Source of the DNA: CALGLS01 sp965222105
GTDB lineage: Bacteria > Bacteroidota > Bacteroidia > Chitinophagales > Saprospiraceae
DNA: 64,000 bases
NCBI GenBank assembly: GCA_965222105.1
Contig: CBDCTQ010000018.1
Coordinates: forward strand, 33,839 to 97,838
Reading direction: 5' to 3'
Numbering within the stretch: position 1 is the stretch's first letter; each line of letters begins with the position of its first letter. A program made the translations under genes and the position numbers. This document shows positions 1 to 9,626 of this stretch, piece by piece. The notes below the pieces were generated by a model. That model did no database searches, was not told the DNA's origin, and saw nothing but the letters and a program-made list of their open reading frames with translations.

Positions 1-2010
1 AAGATCGAGGGGGAGCCGGAAGTTTGTGCGGATCGGGATGCGACTAATTTAACAACTTGTGAAGACGTTTTTGGAGGTGTTACCTATGGTGGATTCCTTC
101 GGATTGTGGGACAGGATCATTTTTACAACTTTGAAAATGGCAGACTCCAGGAGTTTGTCGACGGAACAGCTAAACTAACTGGTCAATGGGTCAACCGCTC
201 TAATCCGGACCTGGCTTTTAAACTGGAGTTGGATCTGACCGGTCGTACCGGCGAAGTTCCGGGCCGCGGCCCTAAGTTGAGCGAATGTCTGACTCCCGAT
301 TACAATAGCTTCTATTACTACCGCGATTTTACAGGTACGCTGACAGGACTTGGCCTTGCAGAAGGAGCCTTGCTGGAATTGTCGGAATTTGACGTGGACG
401 CCGATTTTCAGGTGGGTGTAGGAGCTAACCATACCGGAGGGGCGGAAGTACTAGGTGCTAGCGCCTGGTTGGAAGCAGTTGTAATTCAACAACCGAATGG
501 TAGTTTGAATATTGTTTTATCTGATGATGGAAAAAGTGAAGCGGATATCAATATCGAACTTTCAGGTTCTGTGCACGATTGTCCGGTCATTGACCCCCCA
601 TCAATTTGCATCGAACGGGAGGCAACTAATGTCCATGCCTGCCCGCAAACAAATGGGGGAGAGGCCTATGGTGGTTATCTCGAAATCGTAGGTCAGGACT
701 TCTTTTACAACCTCAAACTGGGGCAAATGATAGAGTACGATGATGGTACTGCTGTATTGACAGGGAAATGGATCAATCGAACCAACCCGAACCTGGCTTT
801 CGACCTAATCGTTTACCTTGACGGTAAAACGTCGGTTGCTGAACCCGGCGCTCCTAATGAGCATACTTGCCTGAATCCCAATACCGAGGAGTTTTACTAC
901 TACACGCAAACTTCCGGTAAACTCATCGGCCTGCCTGGCCCCGCCAACGGCGCATGGATTGAATTGAGTCGTTATGGAACCCCATTCCAGATCGGAGTGG
1001 GTGCCAACGACACCGGTGTGCTCGAAGTATTTGGTGCAAGTGCCTGGTTGGCTGGAACAATCGTTCAACAGCCTTCAACCGGATTCCAAATTCAATTTGG
1101 AAGACCGGAAACCATCGGCGACATCAACATCGAACTCTCCGGCGATCCCGAAGCATGCGTGCCCGACGACGCTGCCCAGAACACCCCATGTGGCACCACC
1201 GTCACCCCGGGCAACGGCACCCTCACCATCGGCGGCTACAGTGAGCCCATCTCCATCGTTCAGGTATTCGAGGTCAATGGTGGCTGGTCATTGGTATACA
1301 GCTGTGCGGGCGATTGCCCAAATCCATTGACCATCGACAATCTGAATGAAGGCACCTATTTTGTCAACGTCAAACTGTTTGACGAAAACTGGATGCCAGT
1401 TTGTAATACCATTGCAGACTTTTACACAGTCGACCACAGCTCCGGCCTCGAAGGGCAAAGCAGCCCGTTCCTTTTCTTTACGGCAAGTAAAACAGGACGA
1501 GAAGTCGCCCTCAACTGGACGGTGAACACTGCCTACAAAACGGATTACTTCATCGCTGAACGATCCGCTGACGGACTCACCTTCGAGGAGATCATCGACC
1601 TGGACAATGCCTACGACACCTACGATCCGGTCAACTACCAGGATATAGACAATGCACCGGCTATGGGTAGAAATTATTACCGGCTCAAGCAGGTCTTCGC
1701 CAATGGAACCTACCGTTATTCCAACGTTGAAACCATTGATTTCGACATCGACCTGATCGACTTTGCGGTGTATCCGAACCCAACCTCTGAAAGGATATTC
1801 ATCAACCTGAAGGAGTATACTGGCATCCCGGGACAGATACAGATCACCAACGCCCTTGGCCAGGTGATGGATCAAGTCCAGATCGACGGGCTGTCAGCCG
1901 AACCGGTTGGCTTCGACGTGGATACCTACCCGGCAGGGATGTACCACGTCAACGTCAATCTGGATGGCCGCAAGCAATTGACCAAGTTGTTTGTCAAAGC
2001 CAGAAAATAG
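1..2010 (+). CDS. T9SS-secreted surface protein with ~180-residue tandem repeats (5' partial)
   Basis: The frame is open to the left edge, so the true start lies outside the window; an internal ATG at 106 is not the start. Two copies of a roughly 180-residue domain are seen (about bases 28-600 and 610-1160). Each begins near a Cys, has a YGG(F/Y)L..(I/V)VGQD motif, a (L/I)TG(Q/K)W(V/I)NR(S/T)NP stretch, a FYYY motif, GVGAN..TG, GASAWL and ends with DINIELSG. A short Cys-containing module follows, then an FN3-like segment (ALNW...YRLKQ) and a typical T9SS type A sorting domain (YPNPTSE, GQV, YPAGMY). By family knowledge such proteins are exported and anchored at the cell surface by T9SS. The repeat domain's function is unknown to me; adhesion is only a guess. 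A hairpin terminator follows the stop. Confidence 0.85.
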   Translation, partial: KIEGEPEVCADRDATNLTTCEDVFGGVTYGGFLRIVGQDHFYNFENGRLQEFVDGTAKLTGQWVNRSNPDLAFKLELDLTGRTGEVPGRGPKLSECLTPDYNSFYYYRDFTGTLTGLGLAEGALLELSEFDVDADFQVGVGANHTGGAEVLGASAWLEAVVIQQPNGSLNIVLSDDGKSEADINIELSGSVHDCPVIDPPSICIEREATNVHACPQTNGGEAYGGYLEIVGQDFFYNLKLGQMIEYDDGTAVLTGKWINRTNPNLAFDLIVYLDGKTSVAEPGAPNEHTCLNPNTEEFYYYTQTSGKLIGLPGPANGAWIELSRYGTPFQIGVGANDTGVLEVFGASAWLAGTIVQQPSTGFQIQFGRPETIGDINIELSGDPEACVPDDAAQNTPCGTTVTPGNGTLTIGGYSEPISIVQVFEVNGGWSLVYSCAGDCPNPLTIDNLNEGTYFVNVKLFDENWMPVCNTIADFYTVDHSSGLEGQSSPFLFFTASKTGREVALNWTVNTAYKTDYFIAERSADGLTFEEIIDLDNAYDTYDPVNYQDIDNAPAMGRNYYRLKQVFANGTYRYSNVETIDFDIDLIDFAVYPNPTSERIFINLKEYTGIPGQIQITNALGQVMDQVQIDGLSAEPVGFDVDTYPAGMYHVNVNLDGRKQLTKLFVKARK

Positions 2011-2026
2011 ATCGTTTTTCATATAG

Positions 2027-2075
2027 GAATTGAAAAGGGGCTGCCTTCACACTTGAGGGCAGCCCTTTTCAATTC
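2027..2075 (+). terminator. Hairpin terminator after the repeat protein
   Basis: Inverted repeat starting gaattgaaaagggg and ending ccttttcaattc, about 20 bp per arm with one mismatch or bulge, beginning 17 bases after the stop codon. The symmetric A-rich and T-rich flanks suggest a rho-independent terminator. Confidence 0.75.
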
Positions 2076-2459
2076 ATGGGACTAGAATGTAATATTGTTG
2101 GTGTCAGTATTGTAAGATTACTTTTGATGATTCGATGTCATCAGGCCTAATGCTGGGTTGGTGTATATAGAGAGAAGGCCATATTTGCTGTAAATATATA
2201 AAGTTTTAATATTTCGACATAGAAAAAGATATTAATTTTTCATTTTTTTTCGTTTCCATCCGGTATTCAATGGAAGGAGAGGCAAAAATTGCTTTTATTT
2301 GTCGCCTAAATGTCTCAAAGCAGTTTATAAATGAATGTTGTCATTTACAATCAGCCAGCAGATGCAGCGTTGTAGAAAAGATAGAAATACTTCCTATGTT
2401 CATTTCTGGCACAAACTTTACAGATATTCCGTATGCGTTTTGACAAATGTTCTCCGTCT
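2076..2459. other. Long AT-rich intergenic region before porV/porQ-like gene
   Basis: About 380 bases with no convincing ORF. It contains one strong Bacteroidota promoter (2098-2126) far from the next start codon, then a very AT-rich stretch around 2190-2260. No tRNA or riboswitch that I recognise. Either a long 5' leader or a small RNA is possible. Confidence 0.4.
2098..2126 (+). promoter_or_regulatory. Bacteroidota-type promoter (-33 TTG, -7 TACTTTTG)
   Basis: TTG at 2098-2100, an 18-base spacer, then TACTTTTG at 2119-2126, which matches the TAnnTTTG -7 consensus of the Bacteroidota housekeeping sigma factor. It lies about 330 bases before the start of the PorV/PorQ-family gene. Confidence 0.5.
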
Positions 2460-3572
2460 ATGCGAAAAATTAAGACCCTTTTTCTCGTTTGCTTATTTTT
2501 ATTTGTTGGATTTGGAATGGCTTGGTCCCAGGTCAAATTCAGCAACGACTTCCTGGCTATAGGGGTCGGCGTCCGCGCCCAGGGAATGGGCAGTACCCAT
2601 GTGGGATTTGCCGATGACATTACCGCCGGCTACTGGAACCCCGCCGGTTTGACGCAAGTCACCTCCCCCCTTCAGGTGGGCGCCATGCATGCCGAATGGT
2701 TTGGCTCTGTGGCCAATTACGACTTTATCAGCATGGCCAAGCCCATGAATTCTGAAAAAAATTCCGTTTTGGGCCTGACCATTATCCGCTTGGGCATCGA
2801 CCAAATACCCAATACTTTCAACCTGGTGGACAAAGACGGCAGCATCAACTACGACCGGGTAACCGAGTTTTCCGCCGCCGACTACGCCTTTTTGGTATCC
2901 TATGGCCGGAATATCAAGATCAAGGACCGCACGCTATCCCTAGGTGGCAACGCCAAGATCATCCGACGGGTTGTCGGCTCCTTTGCCGGTGCCTGGGGCT
3001 TTGGCCTTGACTTTGGCGCCCAATACCGGATCGGCGAAAAATGGCAATTCGGATTTATGGCCAGAGATGTCACCACCACCTTCAACGCCTGGTCTTTCTC
3101 CTTTACCGATCGGGAAAAAGAAGTCCTCGACATCACCGGCAATGAAATACCCGAAAACAGCGTCGAAATAACCCGCCCCCGATTCCTCCTGGGGATGGCT
3201 CACAAATCCCGCATCGGCGAAAACGTCAGCCTGATGGCCGCCTTCGACCTCGACTTCACTACCGATGGCCAACGCAACGTATTGGTCAGCTCCGAGTCAT
3301 TCAACATGGACCCCCATGCCGGCCTGGAACTGGGCTACAAAGATTTCATTTTCATAAGAGGCGGCATCAGCAATTTCCAAAAAGTACTCGACGATGACGA
3401 TGGCACCTCCGAACTTTGGGACTTCCAGCCTCATTTTGGGGTGGGAATCGTCCTCGGCCGGTTTACCATCGACTATGCTCAAACCAATATCGGCAACGTC
3501 GGCGTTTTGGAGCCATCCAACCTCTTTTCCGTCAAAATCGATTTCAAAAACAAGAAAAAAGCGGGGAGTTAA
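2460..3572 (+). CDS. PorV/PorQ family outer-membrane beta-barrel protein
   Basis: 370 residues from the chosen ATG at 2460. An upstream in-frame ATG at 2433 would put a polar stretch before a clear signal peptide (MRKIKTLFLV... ending ..AWSQ), so 2460 is preferred. After the signal the protein shows the PorV/PorQ opening: FLAIGVGVRAQGMG, then a GYWNPAGL motif, followed by alternating beta-strand patterns and C-terminal strands ending near FSVKIDF. Family members sit in the outer membrane; PorV shuttles T9SS cargo from the translocon to the attachment complex. The many T9SS cargo genes nearby fit such a role. I cannot tell PorV, PorQ or another paralog apart from sequence alone. Confidence 0.8.
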   Translation: MRKIKTLFLVCLFLFVGFGMAWSQVKFSNDFLAIGVGVRAQGMGSTHVGFADDITAGYWNPAGLTQVTSPLQVGAMHAEWFGSVANYDFISMAKPMNSEKNSVLGLTIIRLGIDQIPNTFNLVDKDGSINYDRVTEFSAADYAFLVSYGRNIKIKDRTLSLGGNAKIIRRVVGSFAGAWGFGLDFGAQYRIGEKWQFGFMARDVTTTFNAWSFSFTDREKEVLDITGNEIPENSVEITRPRFLLGMAHKSRIGENVSLMAAFDLDFTTDGQRNVLVSSESFNMDPHAGLELGYKDFIFIRGGISNFQKVLDDDDGTSELWDFQPHFGVGIVLGRFTIDYAQTNIGNVGVLEPSNLFSVKIDFKNKKKAGS

Positions 3573-3647
3573 AAAGTTCAAGCCCAAGAGCAAAGGTTGA
3601 AGTTCAATCCAGCAAAGGCAAACAAACATCAGCATATTAATCATCAA

Positions 3648-5546
3648 CTAATCAACAAATCCCGCCCCCAACTCATTCCTAATCATCCGGTTGTGGTGCT
3701 GTTGCAAAACCGCCTTTAACCGGCGTTCCAGCCGGGCCGCATCGTCGGGATACTTCGCCACCACATTATCCATTAGTTTCCAGTCGGCAGTATAATCGTA
3801 CAAGCCAATGGTTTTATCTTCGTCGAAGAGTAGGATAAAACGGTCGTCCAGAATCTGATATACCTGATCGTGGTACATGTAAGCATATTGTTGGGAGGCA
3901 GTGTCCAGCAGGCTCCTTCCAAAACTGACAAAGGGTTGATCGTATCCGATATAATCGAGGATGGTGGGGAAAATATCAATCTGTTGGGCCAGTCCGTTTT
4001 GCCTTCCTTCCAAAGAATGGCCGGGGTGATACAGGATCAATGGTATCTGATACCGTCCCACCCGGGTTTGATAGTGGTGTATCCTGGAATAGCCGGTGTG
4101 ATCGGCGGTGATGATGAAAAGCGTGTTGTCGAACCAATCCATCTTACTGGCCGTTTTAAAAAATTGGCGCAAAGCCTGATCGGTATACCGGATACTTCGA
4201 TACAACGGCATAGAGCGGGGATGCAATTGCTCATAGTAGGGCTCCACCCGATAAGGATGGTGCGAACTCAAAGACAACAGTTGGGCAAAAAACGGTTGGG
4301 GCAGGGTGTCGAGCACCTTGGCGGTAAATTGAAAAAAGGGACGGTCCCAGATGCCCCAGTAACCGTCGTAATGAGCGTCGTTGTCATAATGCCTTCGGTC
4401 ATAGTAATAGTCAAATCCGCAGAGGTTAGCCAGGTCCTCCATTCCCATAGATCCTGGATTGGCGCCGTGAAAAAAGCCGCAGGTATATCCCTTTTTAGTC
4501 AGCAAGTGAGCAATGCCGTCGATCTGATTGGTCTGATAAGCGGAGTAAGAGAAGGGGTCTTCCATCAGGGCAGGGATACTAGCTGAAATAGCGGCTATGC
4601 CCTGGATGGATCGCAGGCCATTGGCATAGGAGCGTTCAAAGTGGTAACTTTCCTGGATCAACGAATCGAGAAAGACCATGTAGTCTTCATTTTTATTGAA
4701 AAAACCGGAATATTCCTGTCCAAAACTCTCCAGAACGATGACGACGATGTTCGGATTTATCGATTTTGCGGAAGCGGAAAACCCTGGATGAACAACGGGA
4801 AAGACCTCATCAACCACCCCCTCCTCAAAATAATGTTTTTCATCCAACAGGCGTTGCTGGGTGGAAAAGATAAGACTCAATGTAGAAGGATAGAGGAGAG
4901 GTGCCAGCCGCTTGTCGAAAACATATTGTTGGGCATTCAGCGGCATCAGCGGGCGAAGTTGGGTGCCGCCGCGCATACCGATCAGGGTGAGTACAATTCC
5001 CAGCGCCATCACCAGCCATTGTCCGCTCCAATGCTGTTTGGGAGGAGGGTAGGAGAGCCCCCATTTCCGGAAAGACCACCAAAGACCCCACATCAATACC
5101 AGAAAAAGAAGGACGAGATACCAGTATTCTTTAAAAAAAAGAGGGATCAGGTGCGCATTATTGCCGAGCAGGTTGAAGTCGTTGGCATTGGCACGTCGTA
5201 GATTGAAGGGAAAGTAGGCGATATCCGTCAGTTCGGGCATTAGGGCGAGACCGTTGCATGTCACAAAAAGGAGGTGCTGGAAGAAGCGGTACTGCCTATT
5301 GCTTCGCTGCGGGAGCGGCAGTAAATAGCTGGCGATCAGGCCGATATTGATGTAGCAAATGGCGGGCAGATCGAAGCGCCAACCGGCAACCAGCACCTTA
5401 AGTCCGTCACACCAATTTCCGATGGGGAAAAATGCCTGATTGTGGATGTAAAAGGCCAAACGCAACAAGCTGAATATCAGGAGAATAACGCCCAATTTGA
5501 TCCCCAATTCCCATAGATAAAACCCGATGCGATATGCCTTTTTCAT
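3648..5546 (-). CDS. LTA synthase-like sulfatase-family phosphoglycerol transferase
   Basis: 632 residues. The first ~210 hold about five hydrophobic segments. From about residue 265 an alkaline-phosphatase/sulfatase fold begins: NIVVIVLESFG supplies the first metal-binding Glu, NGLRSIQG carries the Ser at the usual nucleophile position (Thr in Gram-positive LtaS), then FFHGANPGSMG, and ITADHT supplies the Asp-His metal pair. The family transfers phosphoglycerol-type groups or hydrolyses phosphate/sulfate esters on the outer face of the inner membrane. Bacteroidota carry many members without lipoteichoic acid, so the substrate is unknown; modification of lipid A or a surface glycan is an inference. 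It is transcribed convergently with the PorV/PorQ-family gene. Confidence 0.85.
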   Translation of the reverse strand: MKKAYRIGFYLWELGIKLGVILLIFSLLRLAFYIHNQAFFPIGNWCDGLKVLVAGWRFDLPAICYINIGLIASYLLPLPQRSNRQYRFFQHLLFVTCNGLALMPELTDIAYFPFNLRRANANDFNLLGNNAHLIPLFFKEYWYLVLLFLVLMWGLWWSFRKWGLSYPPPKQHWSGQWLVMALGIVLTLIGMRGGTQLRPLMPLNAQQYVFDKRLAPLLYPSTLSLIFSTQQRLLDEKHYFEEGVVDEVFPVVHPGFSASAKSINPNIVVIVLESFGQEYSGFFNKNEDYMVFLDSLIQESYHFERSYANGLRSIQGIAAISASIPALMEDPFSYSAYQTNQIDGIAHLLTKKGYTCGFFHGANPGSMGMEDLANLCGFDYYYDRRHYDNDAHYDGYWGIWDRPFFQFTAKVLDTLPQPFFAQLLSLSSHHPYRVEPYYEQLHPRSMPLYRSIRYTDQALRQFFKTASKMDWFDNTLFIITADHTGYSRIHHYQTRVGRYQIPLILYHPGHSLEGRQNGLAQQIDIFPTILDYIGYDQPFVSFGRSLLDTASQQYAYMYHDQVYQILDDRFILLFDEDKTIGLYDYTADWKLMDNVVAKYPDDAARLERRLKAVLQQHHNRMIRNELGAGFVD

Positions 5547-6056
5547 CCATTCAAATTAAAAGGCGAAGGTATAAAAAGGCGAAAATTTGAACCACACAAA
5601 AAGGGTAAAGTCTTTCTATTTATCAAAATAATCTATAACTTGCCCCCGCAGCACAGGCTGCATAAAATCCATTTGAGTATCCCAAGTTTTGGTCCAACAC
5701 TATTCACATTAGAACGTTGACTTGGAGTGACTAGGGCGGGCTCCAGCCGTTGACTTGTCCGGCTTCCCTCTCCGGGTTTTTCCCGGATTTGGAACAAGGA
5801 GATTACTGAACCATTCCGGCTGTTCTATCCATGTCTTTACGGGGTCCAAAAACACCTCGATACTTGGATGGGTTTTTTTTGAGTGCATGACCTACTCCGT
5901 TGTAAGGTGGGGCAGGTTAGCGGAGCCTCTCACCACGGAGACTCAAAGACTCAAAGCTACACAAAGATTTGCTCCCTGCCTGCCGACAGGCAAGGTGTGT
6001 GGCTTTGTGTCCCCGTCTGGCCGCCAGGTAAGATATGTCACGTACTCGGTTTTTTA
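5547..6056. other. Intergenic region with decayed repeat-like sequence
   Basis: About 510 bases between two minus-strand genes. The small ORFs inside look spurious (no domains, low-complexity translation). The part at 5933-6010 is repeat-like and listed separately. No clear promoter word was seen for the gene starting at 5546. Confidence 0.4.
5933..6010. repeat. Intergenic repeat-like segment with nested inverted repeats
   Basis: Begins with CACGGAGACTCAAAGACTCAAAG, a short-period word typical of scattered intergenic repeats. An outer pair acacaaag (5959-5966) and ctttgtgt (6003-6010) encloses a REP-like palindrome cctgcctgccgacaggcaagg at 5975-5995. A related CCTGCCTGCC palindrome occurs at 23930-23949. 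Confidence 0.5.
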
Positions 6057-8414
6057 TTAAAGCGTATAATCCAACCGCAAAGCATAGTTCCGGGGTCCTT
6101 CCAACAATCCGGGACGAACGGTGTATTCCCTGTTAAATATATTGGCGCCGATCAGCGATAATCTGATCTTGTCGCTCGGCATATAGGCCAGTCGCAGATC
6201 GATGGTGGTATAGCCGTGGTAGTTTTCCTGGCGGTACCGTTCTATGTAGTTGAGTATTCCCAGGACGGGGTCGATGGCTTCCATCTTGCTGTTGTAAAAG
6301 GCGGCTATGCCCATGCTGAACATTTTGTACCGGCTTTCCACATCGAATTTGAAGGAGTGGCGGAATCGATACTTCAACACATTGTAGTCGGCGGTGGTCG
6401 ACTCGTTGATGTCGTCGGTAAATTCGCGGAAAATGGGTTTGATGTAAGTATAGCCGGTCATAATCGTAGTGGGAAGGCCCAGGAAAGAGCCTTCTCCCGC
6501 CAGCGTCAGATCGATCCCCGTGATCCGGGTATTACCCACATTGTTGGACTGAAAGGCAAAGAGTGCCCCCCAGAGGGTATCGATCGTAATGCCGTACTCC
6601 ATCATATCGTTGTATTCACTTCTGAAAAAAGCCACGTCGAGATAGCCGTTGAAGCCAGATACCTGGAAGCCCTGCTTGATGCCCAGCTCGGCACTCCACC
6701 CCGTTTCCGGTTCCAGCTCTGGGCTGGGTATAACACTAATACCTCCGGCGTCGGTACGGATGAATTTTTCCGCAAGGACAGGATAGCGGTATCCCTGTCC
6801 CCAGGAGCCCCGGATAAACGTATTTTTGGCGGCCTGATAATTGGCACCAAAGCGGTACACAGGCCGTGAATCGGCATCGGTGCCCGCAGGATACACCAGC
6901 ACAGAGTCGGGGGTGAGTAGGTCGGGGTTTTTCTGGGCATTTCTTTCAAAACGGGTACCGATGGAAAAGTTGAGGCGGTTGAAAAATTTCTTGTCCAATT
7001 GGAGATAGCCAGCGTAATTGGCGGCGTTGTAATTGCCGTTGTACAGCTCGGAGTCGATAAACGTCCAGGTGCCGACCAGGCCGGCTGTTACGTTAAGGTC
7101 TAGTTCTTCCAGGTTTTTCTGATATTGGTATTCGGAGTAAAAAAGGTCGGACTTATTGCCCTGGTTGTTGTCGTTTCTGTTGTTGATGCCGTAGTAGCGG
7201 GTCAGTAATCGGTGTCTGCCTCCGCCATTGTCGAAATAATTAACGTAGGGGTCGACGGTATACCGGAAGCGGTTGGAATTGGACAGGGCCGACACTTCCG
7301 GGTAGTAAGCGCCGTTGCGGTCGTCGCGCCAGTAAAAATAGGAGCGGCCCACCCCTCGGTTGAGGATGGCGTTGGCACCGATGGATAAGCGGTCGCCGAT
7401 CCGTTGTTTGACGCCGAGGTTGAGGCGGCCGTATTTGCTGTAAACGGCTTGTCGGTATCCTTCGTCGATGGTGCCGAAGCCGCCGATGATGAGGTCGGTT
7501 TTGTTGATCTTCTGGCGGTGGACGATGCTCAGCCCCAGTTGGCCGGGGTAATTATAGCCGTGGTGTCCACCCCAGATGGCGGGTTTGTACCGGACGGTGT
7601 CGGTGATGTTGCCATCGTCGTCGTATTCGTTGAACGTATTTTCTTTCTTCCACCAGGTTTTATTTCTATCTTTTGGCTGGTCGTAGTGCTTGTAGAAGGT
7701 AGAAATGCGGGTATAAGGTTCGGAAGTGGCATAGGCCGTGCGAATGTTGATGATGCCGTTCATGGCAGCAGAGCCATACAGTGCCGATGCCGCTCCTTTG
7801 ACGACTTCCACCTGGGCGATGTTTTCAACAGGGACGTCCACCCAGTTGGGAAAACCGGCATCTGCCTGGAGGGCGGGGATGTCGTCGATGAGTAATAACA
7901 CCCTGCTTCCGGCGCCATATGACCAGCCGGATCCGCCTCGTATATTGGCTTGTCCGTTGATGATGTTGACGCCGGACACTTTTTGGAGGGGGCCGGTAAT
8001 GCTGGTGGCATTGGTGTTGGCGATCAGTTCGGGTTTGAGGATTTCCAGAGAGACGGTCACTTCACCGAGGGGTTTTTCGTATTTACTGCTCGACACCGTT
8101 GCGGTTTGCAGAAGCGTGGTGGTTTCTCCCAGTTGGATATTCAGGGTTTGGATTTCCTCTGGTTGCAGGGTTATTTCTTTGATGACAGCTTCGTAGCCGA
8201 TGTAACTGAACTCGATGAATTGTTTGCCGGAAGGCAAATGCAGCTCATACCTGCCTTCGAGGTCGGAGGTGGTACCCCTATCGGCTACTTTAATGGTGGC
8301 GCCATATAGTCCTTCGCCGGTGGTAGCGTCGGTAACCACACCATTAATGGTGGCATTTTGTGCAAACGCAGCGACAATAGTAAAGGAGCAGAGGAAAGTC
8401 AATAATTTCTTCAT
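6057..8414 (-). CDS. TonB-dependent outer-membrane receptor
   Basis: 785 residues. Signal peptide (MKKLLTFLCSFTIVAAFAQ), then a CarboxypepD_reg-like domain (about 22-105: GVVTDATTGEGL.GATI, SDLEGRYEL, IEFSYIGYE), a plug domain (about 120-230: GVNIINGQANIRGG, VEVVKGAASALYGSAAMNGIINIRT) and a 22-strand barrel ending in an aromatic residue pattern (NYALRLDYTL). It imports an unknown ligand across the outer membrane using TonB energy. No SusD partner lies next to it, and the receptor is shorter than typical SusC proteins, so a siderophore, cobalamin or metal substrate is as likely as glycan; this is inference. A -7 promoter word on the minus strand lies at 8556-8563. Confidence 0.92.
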   Translation of the reverse strand: MKKLLTFLCSFTIVAAFAQNATINGVVTDATTGEGLYGATIKVADRGTTSDLEGRYELHLPSGKQFIEFSYIGYEAVIKEITLQPEEIQTLNIQLGETTTLLQTATVSSSKYEKPLGEVTVSLEILKPELIANTNATSITGPLQKVSGVNIINGQANIRGGSGWSYGAGSRVLLLIDDIPALQADAGFPNWVDVPVENIAQVEVVKGAASALYGSAAMNGIINIRTAYATSEPYTRISTFYKHYDQPKDRNKTWWKKENTFNEYDDDGNITDTVRYKPAIWGGHHGYNYPGQLGLSIVHRQKINKTDLIIGGFGTIDEGYRQAVYSKYGRLNLGVKQRIGDRLSIGANAILNRGVGRSYFYWRDDRNGAYYPEVSALSNSNRFRYTVDPYVNYFDNGGGRHRLLTRYYGINNRNDNNQGNKSDLFYSEYQYQKNLEELDLNVTAGLVGTWTFIDSELYNGNYNAANYAGYLQLDKKFFNRLNFSIGTRFERNAQKNPDLLTPDSVLVYPAGTDADSRPVYRFGANYQAAKNTFIRGSWGQGYRYPVLAEKFIRTDAGGISVIPSPELEPETGWSAELGIKQGFQVSGFNGYLDVAFFRSEYNDMMEYGITIDTLWGALFAFQSNNVGNTRITGIDLTLAGEGSFLGLPTTIMTGYTYIKPIFREFTDDINESTTADYNVLKYRFRHSFKFDVESRYKMFSMGIAAFYNSKMEAIDPVLGILNYIERYRQENYHGYTTIDLRLAYMPSDKIRLSLIGANIFNREYTVRPGLLEGPRNYALRLDYTL

Positions 8415-8555
8415 AGTAACGGTTTTATTAGCCTATGGTTTTCGGAAGTCAAGTTAACGTTCTTTCCGAAATTTAACTGTGTAATGGGTGTAAGGGTGGT
8501 TTATTTTTGGGCAAATGGTAAGGAAACGCTGGTAAATGTAGCGATATTGCTTGCG

Positions 8556-8563
8556 CAAAAATA
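8556..8563 (-). promoter_or_regulatory. -7 promoter word TATTTTTG for the TonB receptor
   Basis: Minus-strand TATTTTTG matches TAnnTTTG; it lies about 140 bases before the receptor start. No clear -33 element was seen, so support is moderate. Confidence 0.35.
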
Positions 8564-8763
8564 GTATTTTGACGTGACAGTACCCAACGGTTTAGGCCAT
8601 TATAAACGTTAATTTTTTTAACCATGTAATTATCATAAATCCAGCAATACAGCGGAAATTCGCTGCGTTTGTATGCCGGGCCGATGCCGCATGATGGACA
8701 AATTAATTTTCAAAATGACTATCCCAGCCACAAAAAATATTCTAACTTGTCCTCCCATTCGCA

Positions 8764-8771
8764 TATCTTTG
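8764..8771 (+). promoter_or_regulatory. -7 promoter word TATCTTTG
   Basis: Matches TAnnTTTG and lies 57 bases before the ATG at 8829. A TTG occurs at 8747-8749, with a spacer of 14 that is shorter than usual. Confidence 0.4.
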
Positions 8772-8828
8772 GGTTTTGACAATACCCGCTTTTTCCAGTA
8801 ATCATTAATTTTCATCAAAATAAAAATT

Positions 8829-9605
8829 ATGAAGCATTTATTACACAGTCTCGTATTTACACTTCTTTCTTTTAATTTTCTTTCGGCACAACACTGTGTC
8901 CCCGATACGCTTTACGCCGATTCGATGTTCGGTGTCTATCCAGCGGCCATTACGGAAAGCGCCTGTATCAACCAGCCTTATTATTTCGTATTGACACTGG
9001 TTGTACCTGATAGCGTCGTCATCCCTCAGGGAACTTTTGTTCTCGACAGTATAGAGATCACCGGAGTGAGTGGCTTGCCCAGCGGCATGGATTATGGATG
9101 TAATCCTTCTACCTGCGTTTTCTTCCCGGAGGATGGAATGACTTGTGCCGCTATTTTTGGCACAGCCGATGACTCCAATTCGCCTGGCGACTATACACTT
9201 ACTTTGGAGGGAGGAGTTACTGTCCCGATTTTTGGCCACATACCATTTAGTACCCTATTCGCCTTTTTAATGATCCCACCTTATGTCCTTACACTCGAAG
9301 AAGAAAACTCCGGTACCTGCTTCGTCAATACCGAAGAACCACTCAACGATCTGATCAGCATCGAAACATCGCCCAACCCCTTCCAAACGACCACAAACGT
9401 GCGCATCTATTCGGAGATGAACGAAGAGTTGACCTTTGAAGTGTACACCCTGTTGGGAAATAGGGTACACTCCGAAGCCGTCAACCTAACCCCCGGCGAA
9501 AATACCCTCACCTTCGATGGGGCACACCTCGCCGCAGGCTTTTATTATTTTAACTTTTCCGACGGTCAGTCGGCGCTTACGCAAAAAATGTTGATACAAA
9601 GATAA
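8829..9605 (+). CDS. Small T9SS-sorted secreted protein
   Basis: 258 residues. Signal peptide ending ..NFLSAQ, then a Cys-containing region (about 22-160) with SGLPSGMDYGC and PGDYTLTLEG motifs, which resemble a stretch in the next cargo protein (SNLPPGLSWE). It ends in a T9SS type A sorting domain: SPNPFQTTT, a GNRV strand, LAAGFYYF and QKMLIQR. The shared NLPPGL/GLPSGM region suggests a common extracellular domain in the two neighbours. Its function is unknown. A perfect hairpin follows the stop. Confidence 0.8.
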   Translation: MKHLLHSLVFTLLSFNFLSAQHCVPDTLYADSMFGVYPAAITESACINQPYYFVLTLVVPDSVVIPQGTFVLDSIEITGVSGLPSGMDYGCNPSTCVFFPEDGMTCAAIFGTADDSNSPGDYTLTLEGGVTVPIFGHIPFSTLFAFLMIPPYVLTLEEENSGTCFVNTEEPLNDLISIETSPNPFQTTTNVRIYSEMNEELTFEVYTLLGNRVHSEAVNLTPGENTLTFDGAHLAAGFYYFNFSDGQSALTQKMLIQR

Positions 9606-9626
9606 GTTATAAATATGCTGATGTTT

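Larger units (their letters stand above)
8415..8828. other. Divergent promoter region
   Basis: About 414 bases between the TonB receptor and the small T9SS cargo gene. It holds -7 words for both directions (8556-8563 minus, 8764-8771 plus). No ORF or RNA gene is supported. Confidence 0.5.

Noticed and set aside
1288..1875. Open frames opposite to or inside the first T9SS gene
   Set aside because: They are shadows of a conserved gene and show no domain, signal peptide or ribosome site.
5755..6161. Small plus-strand ORFs between the sulfatase and TonB receptor
   Set aside because: They run through repeat-like sequence and overlap the end of the receptor gene; their translation has no recognisable pattern.
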